Positions 1 to 7,612 of a DNA stretch of 29,857 nucleotides are shown in pieces. The notes beneath the pieces were generated by a model. That model saw only the letters and a list, made by a program, of their open reading frames with translations, searched no databases and was not told the origin of the DNA. Numbering within the stretch: the stretch's first letter is position 1; each line of letters begins with the position of its first letter. The position numbers and the translations under genes were made by a program. Source of the stretch: Oscillospiraceae bacterium. Its GTDB lineage: Bacteria > Bacillota > Clostridia > UMGS1883. The stretch lies in assembly GCA_022508735.1 (NCBI GenBank), contig JAFLUQ010000006.1:1-29857 (forward strand), given 5' to 3'.

Positions 1-1
1 A

Positions 2-21
2 CGGCGTACGTTTGTACGCCG
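2..21. repeat. Short perfect hairpin
   Basis: CGGCGTAC (2-9) and GTACGCCG (14-21) form a perfect 8-bp stem with a 4-base loop. No T-run follows on the plus strand, so it is not a clear terminator. The gene to which it belongs lies to the left of the window. Confidence 0.5.
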
Positions 22-41
22 AGTGGTGATTTTCGTTCGTA

Positions 42-163
42 GCTTAGGGGCTTAAAACTAAGGAAAATCCGCCTTTTTGGGGCGGATTTTCCACATTTAA
101 TAACCTTTTTCGGAACTTTGTAAACACAAAATCACATTAATGCTCGGCTCAAAGCCCCTAAGC
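42..163. repeat. 12-bp inverted repeat enclosing the ogg terminator
   Basis: GCTTAGGGGCTT (42-53) is the exact reverse complement of AAGCCCCTAAGC (152-163), with 98 bases between. The 54-92 hairpin sits inside this loop. The pair could form a long-range stem in the 3' end of the minus-strand transcript, or be the ends of a small mobile or structured element. No open reading frame of note is present in 1-180. Confidence 0.45.
54..92 (-). terminator. Intrinsic terminator of the sigma/anti-sigma/ogg operon
   Basis: GGAAAATCCGCC (62-73) pairs perfectly with GGCGGATTTTCC (81-92), a 12-bp stem with a 7-base loop. Read on the minus strand, it is followed by TTAGTTTT and lies about 90 bases downstream of the glycosylase stop codon. 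Both fit a factor-independent terminator. Confidence 0.6.
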
Positions 164-180
164 GATCTGCGCAACTTTTT

Positions 181-1026
181 TTACGGCACCTGCTTATCCA
201 GTTCCCTTCTCCAATAGAACAGGTACTGCTGGGCAAAGCCGCTGTACTCACCGAACAGGCGCTCTCCCTCGCTCTTTGCCGTCTTGACAGAGCCGGTGCC
301 GAACTTTTCTGCCATGACCTTGTTTATCCAAGTGTCGGTCGGGAAAAGGTCGTACTTTCCGAGGGAGAACAGCATTACGCAGTCGCAGACCTTGTTCCCC
401 ACTCCCTTGATCTTCATCAGGGTTTCCCTTGCCTCGGTGGTAGACATGGCCGTGAGAGACTCAAAGCTCATCTCGCCGGAGTGTACCAGCCGAGCCGCGC
501 CGGAAAGATATCGGTCGCGGAAGCCTGCGCCGAGAGCGCGGAAGTCCTCGGGCTCCAAAGCCGCAAGCTTTTCGGGTGTAGGGAAAGAATAATAGGTATG
601 TCCCTCAAACTCTATGGGCTCGCCATAGGCCGCGCACAGGCGCTCCACCACGCGCTTTATATTGGGAATAGAATTGTTCTGAGATATTATGTAGGACATA
701 AGCGTCTCGAAAAACTCCTGTCGGAGCAGACGTATGCCATAGCCATAGTCCACGGCGGAGCGCATCACGTCGTTCACGGAAACGGCCTTTTTTATTTCGC
801 CGTAGTCACGGGACAGATCAAGATAATCTCTCCAGAATGCGGCATAGTCCTCATCGGAACAGTTCTCGATGATTATCTCGCCGCCGCTCTCACGAAGGCG
901 GGCCACTCTCCCCCCGGCGACACCAATGTAGCTGCCGTCGTCACCGCGGTTCCAGCGAAAGCACTGGCCGCAGTCAAAGGTATGGGCAAGGTTGAAATCC
1001 TTGCCCGGTACAGTTATTTGTTTCAT
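181..1026 (-). CDS. ogg: OGG1-like 8-oxoguanine DNA glycosylase/AP lyase
   Basis: This is a base-excision repair enzyme of the HhH-GPD superfamily. Seen: the N-terminal region carries GQCFRW (20-25), matching the OGG1 GQSFRW element. The OGG1-like SQNNSIPNIKR lies at 115-125. A helix-hairpin-helix with GVGNK holds the expected Schiff-base lysine K212, and PTD holds the expected catalytic aspartate D231. At 281 residues the length fits bacterial OGG1 homologues, of which the Clostridium acetobutylicum enzyme is the known example. The start ATG has GGAG overlapping the end of the anti-sigma gene, and the two genes are only 6 bases apart, so translation is probably coupled. Its place at the end of a sigma/anti-sigma operon suggests induction under oxidative or envelope stress (inference). 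An AlkA-type alkyl-base specificity is less likely given the OGG1 motifs. Confidence 0.9.
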   Translation of the reverse strand: MKQITVPGKDFNLAHTFDCGQCFRWNRGDDGSYIGVAGGRVARLRESGGEIIIENCSDEDYAAFWRDYLDLSRDYGEIKKAVSVNDVMRSAVDYGYGIRLLRQEFFETLMSYIISQNNSIPNIKRVVERLCAAYGEPIEFEGHTYYSFPTPEKLAALEPEDFRALGAGFRDRYLSGAARLVHSGEMSFESLTAMSTTEARETLMKIKGVGNKVCDCVMLFSLGKYDLFPTDTWINKVMAEKFGTGSVKTAKSEGERLFGEYSGFAQQYLFYWRRELDKQVP

Positions 1027-1032
1027 TGATTA

Positions 1033-2253
1033 TCACTCCACAAAAATCATCTCACAGCGGTCGGTTTTGCAAAGCTCCTCTATCTCAGTCTTGCGTGCCT
1101 GAGAGTTAGTGGAGTAATACTCTGAGGAATAGTCTACCGTGATCACATCGACGGCAAAGGGTATTCCGAGAGCTTTAAGCTCAGCCTCAACATTTGCACG
1201 GCTCTTTCCTTTGGTGCTGACAGACGAAGCCTCAGCTGCGTACTGCGGAGAAACAGTAAAGGTCACAGTGTTTGCGACATATCTTCTGGTGCTTCCGCCG
1301 CCGGAGCCACCGCCTCCACGTGCTCCGCCGCCGGAGGAAGAACCACCGCTGCGTCCACTCACAGCTTCATCATTTTCGCCAAGCTCAGGGGTAATTGGGG
1401 CGACCTCCGGAGTGTCGATAGCGTTATCACCCATAACCACTCTTTCGCCGGACGTCGGCTCGACCTGTCTCGGAACCACGTCTATTGCCTCCTGCCCCGG
1501 GCCTATAGTCATGGGAGCAATGCCATCATCATCGGTTTTTCTTTGTTCAGACGGAGCGACCGGCTGATCATTGGGCAGCTTATTAGCCGTCACCTGATCA
1601 CCTGCGCCTGTATCCTGCTTACTATTTGTCGCCTGACTCTCTGTGCCTGCGGTCTGGTTGCCGCTGTTGTCATTTACCGGCTGTGTATCCTGTTTTTCAC
1701 TGCGGGCATCAACGCCGAAGTTTTGTTCCTTTATATTATTATCAGTAGTATATCTTATAGATTCATCAATACCGCCGGTGGTCTGATCTTCACTTTCGCC
1801 GTCGTAGCCACGCACCATGACAGGTGTTTCTTCGTCTATATCAGCAGCTTCAATATCGTTTACATTAAACAGCTCATCGCCCACGGTAGTATCTTCGCTG
1901 TTGATTTGCACAAGGTCTGTATCTTCTATATTTTTTTGCAGCATCGGATACAGCGTAACTGTTCCGGCCACAAGCAACACAGCCGCGGCCGCGGATGCGC
2001 CGTAGCGTATAAGTCTTGGGCTGATAATTGGTTTTCCGGCGGGGAGCCGATTCATTACATTTTCGAGCAGGTCAGCCGGTGCCTCCACCTCTCCCGCAGC
2101 GTTAAGGGCCTCTATGATTTTTTTATTCTCCTCATACTCTCTGCGGCAGTATGCACACCCGGACATATGACGCTCCGCCTCGGCGGCCTCGTCAGCAGGC
2201 AGCTCGCCCGCGGCAAGCTCAAAGGCTATGTTTTTAAACTTCTCGCAGTTCAT
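1033..2253 (-). CDS. Membrane-anchored zinc-finger anti-sigma factor
   Basis: Probable anti-sigma factor for the upstream ECF sigma. Seen: a cytoplasmic N-terminal ZAS motif with C3, H29, C33 and C36 (HMSGCAYC), then one hydrophobic segment at about 84-105. A long extracytoplasmic part of about 300 residues follows. It is low-complexity, rich in Asp, Thr, Gln and Gly, with a Gly/Ser-rich stretch near 300-325, and ends in a folded-looking domain of about 80 residues containing two cysteines near the C-terminus. Known: such proteins hold ECF factors at the membrane until a signal or proteolysis frees them. AAGGAGG precedes the ATG. The gene lies 43 bases after the sigma stop, with an ECF-type promoter in and after the sigma 3' end. 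The nature of the sensed signal cannot be read from the sequence. Confidence 0.85.
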   Translation of the reverse strand: MNCEKFKNIAFELAAGELPADEAAEAERHMSGCAYCRREYEENKKIIEALNAAGEVEAPADLLENVMNRLPAGKPIISPRLIRYGASAAAAVLLVAGTVTLYPMLQKNIEDTDLVQINSEDTTVGDELFNVNDIEAADIDEETPVMVRGYDGESEDQTTGGIDESIRYTTDNNIKEQNFGVDARSEKQDTQPVNDNSGNQTAGTESQATNSKQDTGAGDQVTANKLPNDQPVAPSEQRKTDDDGIAPMTIGPGQEAIDVVPRQVEPTSGERVVMGDNAIDTPEVAPITPELGENDEAVSGRSGGSSSGGGARGGGGSGGGSTRRYVANTVTFTVSPQYAAEASSVSTKGKSRANVEAELKALGIPFAVDVITVDYSSEYYSTNSQARKTEIEELCKTDRCEMIFVE

Positions 2254-2284
2254 AAAAGCCGCCTCCTTTCTTCTCTATAAATTA

Positions 2285-2309
2285 GACGACAAAGGTTTAA
2301 AAAAGTTCC
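2285..2309 (-). promoter_or_regulatory. ECF-type promoter for anti-sigma/ogg
   Basis: On the minus strand, -35 GGAAC (2305-2309) and -10 CGTC (2285-2288) are 16 bp apart, in the context CGGGAACTTTTTT and GTCGTCTA. The -35 is inside the last codons of the sigma gene, whose stop is at 2297-2299. The expected start site is about 25 bases before the anti-sigma ATG. The same motif recurs at 12640-12665. GGAAC and CGTC are typical ECF promoter elements; use by this particular sigma factor is inferred. Confidence 0.6.
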
Positions 2310-2827
2310 CGGTTTTCCAAAAAAATTTTTTTTAGTTTTTCTCGGGCCCTCCATAGTCGTGATTTGACTGTTCCGGGATCAAGACCAAGGGCCGCCGCTA
2401 TCTCATCATAGCTTAGATTTTCAATATGCCTTAGCACGATCACCGCCCTGAAATCCGGCGGCAGCTCTTTTAGTGCCTGGCGCACGGCCTCCACATTGGT
2501 GTTTTTCTGAGCAACCGATTCTGTCGTCTCCTCATCGGCCAGGTCATACTGATCGTCAATGTTCAGATGCTGTCTTTGGGCCTTCAGCATATCCATACAG
2601 GTGTTCATGGCTATTTTAGTCAGCCACGTCACTACGCTGCTCCCTCCCCTGAATGAAGATATACGCGTATACGCCTTGACAAATGTATCCTGGGCGGCAT
2701 CCTGAGCGTCGTGAGGGTTTTTCAGCATGTTCAGGCACACCGCATATATTTTGTTCTGATTTTCACGAACGAGCTGCTCGAAGGCCTTTTTATCGCCCCG
2801 AATCAGCTTTTCCTCAAAGCTCGCCAA
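2297..2827 (-). CDS. ECF-family RNA polymerase sigma factor
   Basis: Sigma-70 family, extracytoplasmic-function group, 176 residues, the usual size. Region 2 spans about 14-85, with the conserved DAQDAAQDTF core and a WLTKIAMN segment. Region 4 spans about 117-168, with LPPDFRAVIVLRHIENLSYDEIA and the helix-turn-helix GLDPGTVKSRLWRAREKL. There is no region 3, as expected. The reading frame opens at a TTG codon (2825-2827), because an in-frame TGA lies two codons upstream; GGTGG just before it can serve as ribosome site. This weak start may keep levels low. It lies 57 bases after clpE on the same strand with no terminator between, so clpE-sigma-anti-sigma-ogg may be one transcript. No ECF motif is seen upstream of this gene itself. 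Confidence 0.9.
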   Translation of the reverse strand: MASFEEKLIRGDKKAFEQLVRENQNKIYAVCLNMLKNPHDAQDAAQDTFVKAYTRISSFRGGSSVVTWLTKIAMNTCMDMLKAQRQHLNIDDQYDLADEETTESVAQKNTNVEAVRQALKELPPDFRAVIVLRHIENLSYDEIAAALGLDPGTVKSRLWRAREKLKKIFLENRELF

Positions 2828-2865
2828 CGCTCACCACCCCCTGTCTTGAAGTAATAAGTACGAGT

Positions 2866-2889
2866 GAATAGTGAAAATGTGTACTATTC
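2866..2889. repeat. Hairpin overlapping the clpE stop codon
   Basis: GAATAGT (2866-2872) pairs with ACTATTC (2883-2889) around a 10-base loop. It is AT-rich, overlaps the clpE stop codon and has no U-tract, so it is unlikely to terminate transcription. It may modulate processing between clpE and the sigma gene. Confidence 0.35.
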
Positions 2890-5190
2890 AATAACTATTT
2901 CATTATCTTTAACGACTGCTTTAAGCTTTTCACGGCGCACGCCGGAGATTATAATATCCGCCAGCTTGTCCTCTAAATTACGCACTATGGCGCGGCGCAG
3001 AGGCCGTGCCCCGAAGCGTTCATCACTGCCGCGCTCAAGCAGTAATGCCTTTGCCTCATCGCTTATATCAAGGCTTATGCCCTTCTCACCTAACATCTCA
3101 TTAAGTTCTCCAAGCATCAGCTCAAGAATCTCCATGAGTTCATCCTTGCAAAGGCTTTGGAACACGACTATCTCGTCGATTCGGTTCAGAAATTCCGGGC
3201 GAAAATGCCGTTTCAATGCGTCAGACAGCTTGTTTTCAACCTGTTCCTTCTTCTCAGAGGCAAAGCCTATACCGCCGTTTTTCCAGTCGCTGCCGAGGTT
3301 AGAGGTCATTACAATGACTGTGTTTTCAAAGCTGACAACCTTGCCATGGCTGTCGCTCACGCGGCCGTCGTCAAGTATCTGCAAAAGCACGTTCAATACG
3401 TCGGGGTGGGCCTTTTCCACCTCGTCAAAAAGAATAACACTGTATGGCCGACGGCGTATTTTCTCGGTAAGCTGCCCCGCGTCATCATAGCCCACGTATC
3501 CGGGAGGGGATCCTATGAGCTTGGCCACCGAGTGCTTCTCCATATATTCAGACATATCTATTCTTATAAGAGCCTCCTCGCTGTCAAACAGCTCTATAGC
3601 CAGCTGCTTGACAAGCTCTGTCTTGCCAACGCCCGTGGGGCCGGCAAATATAAAGCTGGCCGGTCGGCGCTTTTTAGACAGAGCGGCACGACTGCGGCGT
3701 ATAGCCCGGCTCACGGCACTGACGGCCTTCTCCTGACCGACTATGCGCTTATGAAGTCTCTCCTCCAAAGAGATCAGGCGGCGAGTCTCCTCCTCTGTGA
3801 TCTTCATGACCGGTATTTTCGTCCAGCATTCTACCACATAGGCTATATCGTTAACAGAGAGATATATACCCTCCATCTGTTCCTCAAGATTATCTATTTC
3901 CGCCTTAAGCTCGAACTGGCGAGTTCTGATCTCTGCGGCCTTTTCGTAATCCTCCTCTTTGAGTTCACCGTTTTCATATATCCTTTCAAGTTCAGCATCA
4001 GTCTCGGATAAACGTTTTTTTGTGTCCTCCAGAGTCACAAGCACCATGTTCTTCAGATTACAGCGGCTGCCGGCCTCGTCAATAAGGTCAATGGCCTTGT
4101 CAGGCAGAAAACGGTCGGTTATATAGCGTTCCGACAATACCGCCGCCGCACGGATGACCTCATCGGTTATTTTAACGCGATGATAATTCTCATAATAGTC
4201 CTTTATTCCTTTAATAATGTCAACGGTCTCCTCAATAGATGGCTCGTCCACCGTTATAGGCTGAAACCGTCTCTCGAGAGCGGTATCCGACTCTATAAAT
4301 TTGCGGTATTCGTTCAGTGTCGTCGCGCCGATCACCTGAATCTCTCCGCGGGCAAGGGCGGGCTTCAATATATTTCCGGCGTTCATAGCACCTTCGGCAT
4401 TGCCGGCGCCTACTATATTATGGAGCTCGTCGATCACCATTATAACATTACCGCGCTCCTTAGCTTCGTTTATTATCCCCTTTAATCTGGCCTCGAACTG
4501 ACCGCGGTACTGAGTTCCGGCCACTATGGCCGTAAAATCAAGAAGATATACCTCCTTTTCCCGCAGCTTCACCGGCACACGTCCGTCAGCAATGCGGGCT
4601 GCAAAACCCTCAGCTATGGCCGTTTTACCAACGCCCGGCTCACCGAGCAGAACGGGATTGTTCTTGGCGCGGCGGTTTAGTATCTGCACAAGCCGTTCTA
4701 TCTCCCGGTCGCGGCCGATAACACGGTCAACACGACCCTTGGCGGCCTTCTCGGTGAGGTTTTCACCGAAAGCGTCTAATAGGGACTTTTTGCCGTGCTT
4801 TTGATCTTTTTTCGGCGCCTTATTCTCGTTCTTTTCTGCATCGTTATCATCATTTTTCGGCGCTGTAGGCCCGTTTTTACCGGGTCCGCCGAAAATTCCC
4901 ATTATGTTTTTAAATATATCAGGGAAGCCGGCATCCTCAGCAGCTTCGGGCATTGCCCCGCCAAGAGGGTTTTCCCCGTCCATAAAATCGTTCATCTGCT
5001 CACCGAGCTGCTCTGTCAGGTTATTTATAGTATCTTCATCAAGATCCATGCCGCCGGCAAACTGGCGTAACGGATTTATTCCAAGCTCATTGGCGCAGGG
5101 CAGACAAAGCCCTTCGGTAACGCGCTTCTCGCCGTCCATTTTCGATATAAACATGACCGCGACATTCTTATTGCATCGCGAACAAAGCAT
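2884..5190 (-). CDS. clpE: ClpE-type ATP-dependent Clp unfoldase
   Basis: HSP100/Clp AAA+ unfoldase that feeds proteins to ClpP. Seen: an N-terminal zinc finger with C3-x2-C6 and C29-x2-C32, then a low-complexity linker (about 60-135). The first AAA module has Walker A GEPGVGKT (183-190) and Walker B VIMVIDE. A UVR-like coiled segment lies near 405-435. The second AAA module has Walker A GPTGVGKT (517-524), and SPPGYVGYDD and FRPEFLNRID (663-672) follow. IGF at 641-643 is a good match to the ClpP-docking loop. The zinc finger replaces the Clp-N repeats of ClpC, which makes this ClpE. At 768 residues it is somewhat longer than the Bacillus protein because of the linker. AAGGAG (5199-5204) precedes the ATG. 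No CtsR-type heptad repeat is visible in the promoter, so its control probably differs from the Bacillus model. Confidence 0.93.
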   Translation of the reverse strand: MLCSRCNKNVAVMFISKMDGEKRVTEGLCLPCANELGINPLRQFAGGMDLDEDTINNLTEQLGEQMNDFMDGENPLGGAMPEAAEDAGFPDIFKNIMGIFGGPGKNGPTAPKNDDNDAEKNENKAPKKDQKHGKKSLLDAFGENLTEKAAKGRVDRVIGRDREIERLVQILNRRAKNNPVLLGEPGVGKTAIAEGFAARIADGRVPVKLREKEVYLLDFTAIVAGTQYRGQFEARLKGIINEAKERGNVIMVIDELHNIVGAGNAEGAMNAGNILKPALARGEIQVIGATTLNEYRKFIESDTALERRFQPITVDEPSIEETVDIIKGIKDYYENYHRVKITDEVIRAAAVLSERYITDRFLPDKAIDLIDEAGSRCNLKNMVLVTLEDTKKRLSETDAELERIYENGELKEEDYEKAAEIRTRQFELKAEIDNLEEQMEGIYLSVNDIAYVVECWTKIPVMKITEEETRRLISLEERLHKRIVGQEKAVSAVSRAIRRSRAALSKKRRPASFIFAGPTGVGKTELVKQLAIELFDSEEALIRIDMSEYMEKHSVAKLIGSPPGYVGYDDAGQLTEKIRRRPYSVILFDEVEKAHPDVLNVLLQILDDGRVSDSHGKVVSFENTVIVMTSNLGSDWKNGGIGFASEKKEQVENKLSDALKRHFRPEFLNRIDEIVVFQSLCKDELMEILELMLGELNEMLGEKGISLDISDEAKALLLERGSDERFGARPLRRAIVRNLEDKLADIIISGVRREKLKAVVKDNEIVIE

Positions 5191-5222
5191 AGCTACATCT
5201 CCTTTGCATTATACAACATAGT

Positions 5223-5252
5223 ATTATAGCATATCTGTACCTCAATTGTAAA
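5223..5252 (-). promoter_or_regulatory. Sigma-A promoter of clpE
   Basis: On the minus strand, TTTACA (5247-5252) and a perfect TATAAT (5223-5228) are 18 bp apart. The start site would be about 25-30 bases before the clpE ATG. The promoter is back-to-back with the cadC promoter. Confidence 0.6.
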
Positions 5253-5292
5253 TAAATTTTTGTGTTAATTTAAAAAAATTTCATATTATGTA

Positions 5293-5321
5293 TTGACAAA
5301 CGAGCAAACACGTGTTAATAT
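5293..5321 (+). promoter_or_regulatory. Sigma-A promoter of the cadC-cadA operon
   Basis: TTGACA (5293-5298), a 17-bp spacer and TAATAT (5316-5321) give a near-consensus vegetative promoter. The palindromic operator begins 5 bp downstream of the -10, so a bound repressor would block initiation. Confidence 0.8.
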
Positions 5322-5326
5322 AAACA

Positions 5327-5344
5327 TATGAACAGATGTTCATA
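5327..5344 (+). promoter_or_regulatory. ArsR/SmtB-type operator
   Basis: TATGAACAGATGTTCATA is a perfect inverted repeat: two 8-bp arms with a 2-bp centre. It matches the known TGAACA-N2-TGTTCA-like core of CadC/CzrA/SmtB sites. It covers the predicted transcription start and lies just before the repressor gene, as expected for metal-relieved autorepression. Confidence 0.85.
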
Positions 5345-5360
5345 CGAAGGGGTGACTGTA

Positions 5361-5747
5361 ATGGACGAAAAAAATAATCCCATACTTGAAGACAAGTGCG
5401 AAATAAACAATCCCCATGACGACAAAGTGAGCCGGGCAAAAAGCCTTTTGCCCGACGATGATATGCTCTTTGAGCTAAGCGAGTTTTTTAAGCTTTTCGG
5501 TGACAGCACGCGCATAAAGATACTCGAAGCCATTAACGGCTGTGAACTGTGTGTCTGCGACATATCCGAGGTGGTGGGCGTGAGCCAGTCCGGCGTCAGC
5601 CACCAGCTGCGTGTGCTCCGGCAGAACCGTCTTGTAAAGGCTACGAAGGTTGGCAAAGAGACCTACTACGCTCTTGACGACGACCACATAGGCGACATAA
5701 TCAAAATAGGTATGAATCACATCAATGAACGGAGGGGCAATTTATGA
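5361..5747 (+). CDS. cadC: CadC-like ArsR-family metal-responsive repressor
   Basis: Winged-helix repressor expected to leave DNA on binding Cd, Zn or Pb. The ATG at 5361 is chosen because AAGGGGTG (5347-5354) precedes it; an ATG at 5328 lies inside the operator and lacks a ribosome site. This gives 128 residues. Seen: the ELCVCD metal motif of the alpha-3 site, and a lone upstream cysteine in EDKCEI comparable to CadC Cys7. The helix-turn-helix is SQSGVSHQLRVLRQNRLV. A C-terminal helix DDDHIGDIIKIGMNHI carries the Asp/His ligands of the alpha-5 site. Both metal sites therefore look present. Its stop overlaps the ATPase start (ATGA), so the pair is translationally coupled. Confidence 0.9.
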   Translation: MDEKNNPILEDKCEINNPHDDKVSRAKSLLPDDDMLFELSEFFKLFGDSTRIKILEAINGCELCVCDISEVVGVSQSGVSHQLRVLRQNRLVKATKVGKETYYALDDDHIGDIIKIGMNHINERRGNL

Positions 5748-7579
5748 GTGAACATGAACACGAACACGAATGCTGTTGCTGCCACGGCTGCGGTTGCGAA
5801 CACGAGGAAGGCGAAGAAAAATACCTTCTCCCCCGCCTCGGAGCTGCACTGATAATACTTATCGGCGCGGTCTATACCGGTTGGCTTCCGCTTTACATAG
5901 CATCATATCTGATCGCGGGCTATGATGTGATATTTGCCGCGGCAAAAGGACTTACAAAGGGAAAAGTATTCAATGAGAGCTTTTTAATGACCATTGCCAC
6001 TATTGGTGCGTTTATTATCGGCGACTATGCCGAGGGTGCTGCTGTAATGATATTCTACGGCCTTGGTGAGTTTATTCAGGATAAAGCCGTGGATAAGAGC
6101 AGTGACTCTATAAATGAGCTTATCCGCCTGAGACCTGACCATGCACGGATAGTAGATGATAGCGGCGAGAACATCGTTTCCCCCGCGGAAGTAAAAATCG
6201 GTGATATTATCGCTGTTGCTCCGGGCGAAAGGGTGCCTCTTGACGGAGTGCTTCTTTCTTCTTCTGCCGTGGCCGACACCTCAGCCATAACCGGCGAAAG
6301 CCTGCCGAGAGAGTATAAGCAGGGCGATGAACTTTACTCCGGCATAATCAACACTAAGAGTGAGATACGGCTGCGCGTCACTCAGACGCTCGAAAATTCT
6401 TCTACAGAGCGTATTTTCCGCATGGTTACCGAGGCCCGCGAAAACAAGAGCCGCAGCGAAAGGTTCATCACCCGCTTCGCCGCAGTATACACTCCTGTTG
6501 TTGTCATTGCCGCGCTGCTTCTGGCTTTTATACCGCCCATATTCTTAGGTAATTTATCCTCGTGGGTGCACCGCGGGCTGATCTTCCTTGTAGCCTCCTG
6601 CCCCTGCGCTCTGGTACTTAGCGTGCCGCTGACGTATTTTGCCGGCATGGGTCTTGCTTCAAGAAACGGTATTTTGTTCAAGGGTTCAACCTATATGGAG
6701 CAGCTTGCCCTTGTGAACTCTGCCGCCTTTGACAAGACGGGAACTTTGACTAAGGGCGAGCTTGAGGTATGCGAAATAAATGAGTCCGGCGTATCCCGAG
6801 AGGAGCTTTTGAGGCTGGCTGCCTGCGTTGAAAGGGACTCAGAGCATCCCATAGGCCGGGCTATAGCCGCATTGTACGAGGGCGAGGCTGAAATATCCGG
6901 CTTTGAAGAGCTGACCGGAGGCGTAAGCGCCATAGTCGACGGTGACAAGATCGTTGCCGGAAACATCGCCCTCACCGGAATACAGAACTCATCACCAAAT
7001 ACTGCCGTACACGTGCTGAGAAACGGCAGCTATATCGGCTCTGTATATCTGGCCGACTCTGTTCGTCCCGACAGTAAGGACGCTATTGCCGAGCTTGAGC
7101 GCTTAGGCATAGCTACAGCTATGATAACCGGTGACAGCTCAGGCGCTGCAAATGAGGCTGCAAATTCTCTGGGCGTCAGCCGCGTACATTCCGAGGTGCT
7201 GCCCACCGAAAAGCTCAATATTGTAAAGAACCTCAGCGGCATCACAGCCTTTGTGGGTGACGGCATCAACGACTCTCCTGCCCTCAGCGGGGCGAACATC
7301 GGCATAGCCATGGGCGGCATGGGCCGTGAAGCGGCAATGGAGGCCGCCGACGTTGTCATAATGGACGACAGCCCCTCTAAGGTTCCGCTGGCCGTAAAAA
7401 TCGCCAGAAAGGTAAAAAACACCGCGGTAATCGTTATATCCTTTGCCCTGCTCGTCAAGGCTGCCGTACTCATTTTAGGCGCCTTTGGCATAGCTAATAT
7501 GTGGCTGGCAGTATTTGCCGATGTGGGAGTTGCCCTCATTGCCGTGGCAATTGCGGTCATAAGATGCAGAAAAGTATAA
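5744..7579 (+). CDS. cadA: Zn/Cd/Pb-exporting P1B-type ATPase
   Basis: Membrane pump exporting divalent soft metals. Seen: actuator TGES (183-186), the transmembrane metal motif CPC (286-288), phosphorylation site DKTGT (D330), SEHPIG (366-371), hinge GDGINDSP, and the last helix with FADVGVAL, whose aspartate matches the P1B-2 (ZntA/CadA) group rather than copper pumps. A lysine in the preceding helix (LLVKAA) also fits ZntA. The 611-residue protein has no N-terminal ferredoxin-like HMA domain. Instead, residues 4-20 are a compact His/Cys cluster (HEHEHECCCCHGCGCEH). GGAGGGG precedes the ATG. Coupling to the CadC-like repressor and the strong operator support zinc/cadmium detoxification. Confidence 0.93.
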   Translation: MSEHEHEHECCCCHGCGCEHEEGEEKYLLPRLGAALIILIGAVYTGWLPLYIASYLIAGYDVIFAAAKGLTKGKVFNESFLMTIATIGAFIIGDYAEGAAVMIFYGLGEFIQDKAVDKSSDSINELIRLRPDHARIVDDSGENIVSPAEVKIGDIIAVAPGERVPLDGVLLSSSAVADTSAITGESLPREYKQGDELYSGIINTKSEIRLRVTQTLENSSTERIFRMVTEARENKSRSERFITRFAAVYTPVVVIAALLLAFIPPIFLGNLSSWVHRGLIFLVASCPCALVLSVPLTYFAGMGLASRNGILFKGSTYMEQLALVNSAAFDKTGTLTKGELEVCEINESGVSREELLRLAACVERDSEHPIGRAIAALYEGEAEISGFEELTGGVSAIVDGDKIVAGNIALTGIQNSSPNTAVHVLRNGSYIGSVYLADSVRPDSKDAIAELERLGIATAMITGDSSGAANEAANSLGVSRVHSEVLPTEKLNIVKNLSGITAFVGDGINDSPALSGANIGIAMGGMGREAAMEAADVVIMDDSPSKVPLAVKIARKVKNTAVIVISFALLVKAAVLILGAFGIANMWLAVFADVGVALIAVAIAVIRCRKV

Positions 7580-7580
7580 A

Positions 7581-7612
7581 ATAAGGGCGGCACATGCCGC
7601 CCTTATTTTTAT
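7581..7612. terminator. Bidirectional terminator
   Basis: ATAAGGGCGGCA (7581-7592) pairs perfectly with TGCCGCCCTTAT (7595-7606). T-rich sequence flanks it on both sides as read outward. It separates the convergent cadA and cytidylate-kinase-like genes and can serve both. Confidence 0.85.

Noticed and set aside
1543..2280. Plus-strand open frame opposite the anti-sigma gene
   Set aside because: Low-complexity anti-sigma sequence produces open antisense frames; no start signal and no domain.
3157..4011. Plus-strand open frame of 284 codons opposite clpE
   Set aside because: Lies wholly within the second half of clpE, with atypical residue composition and no motif.
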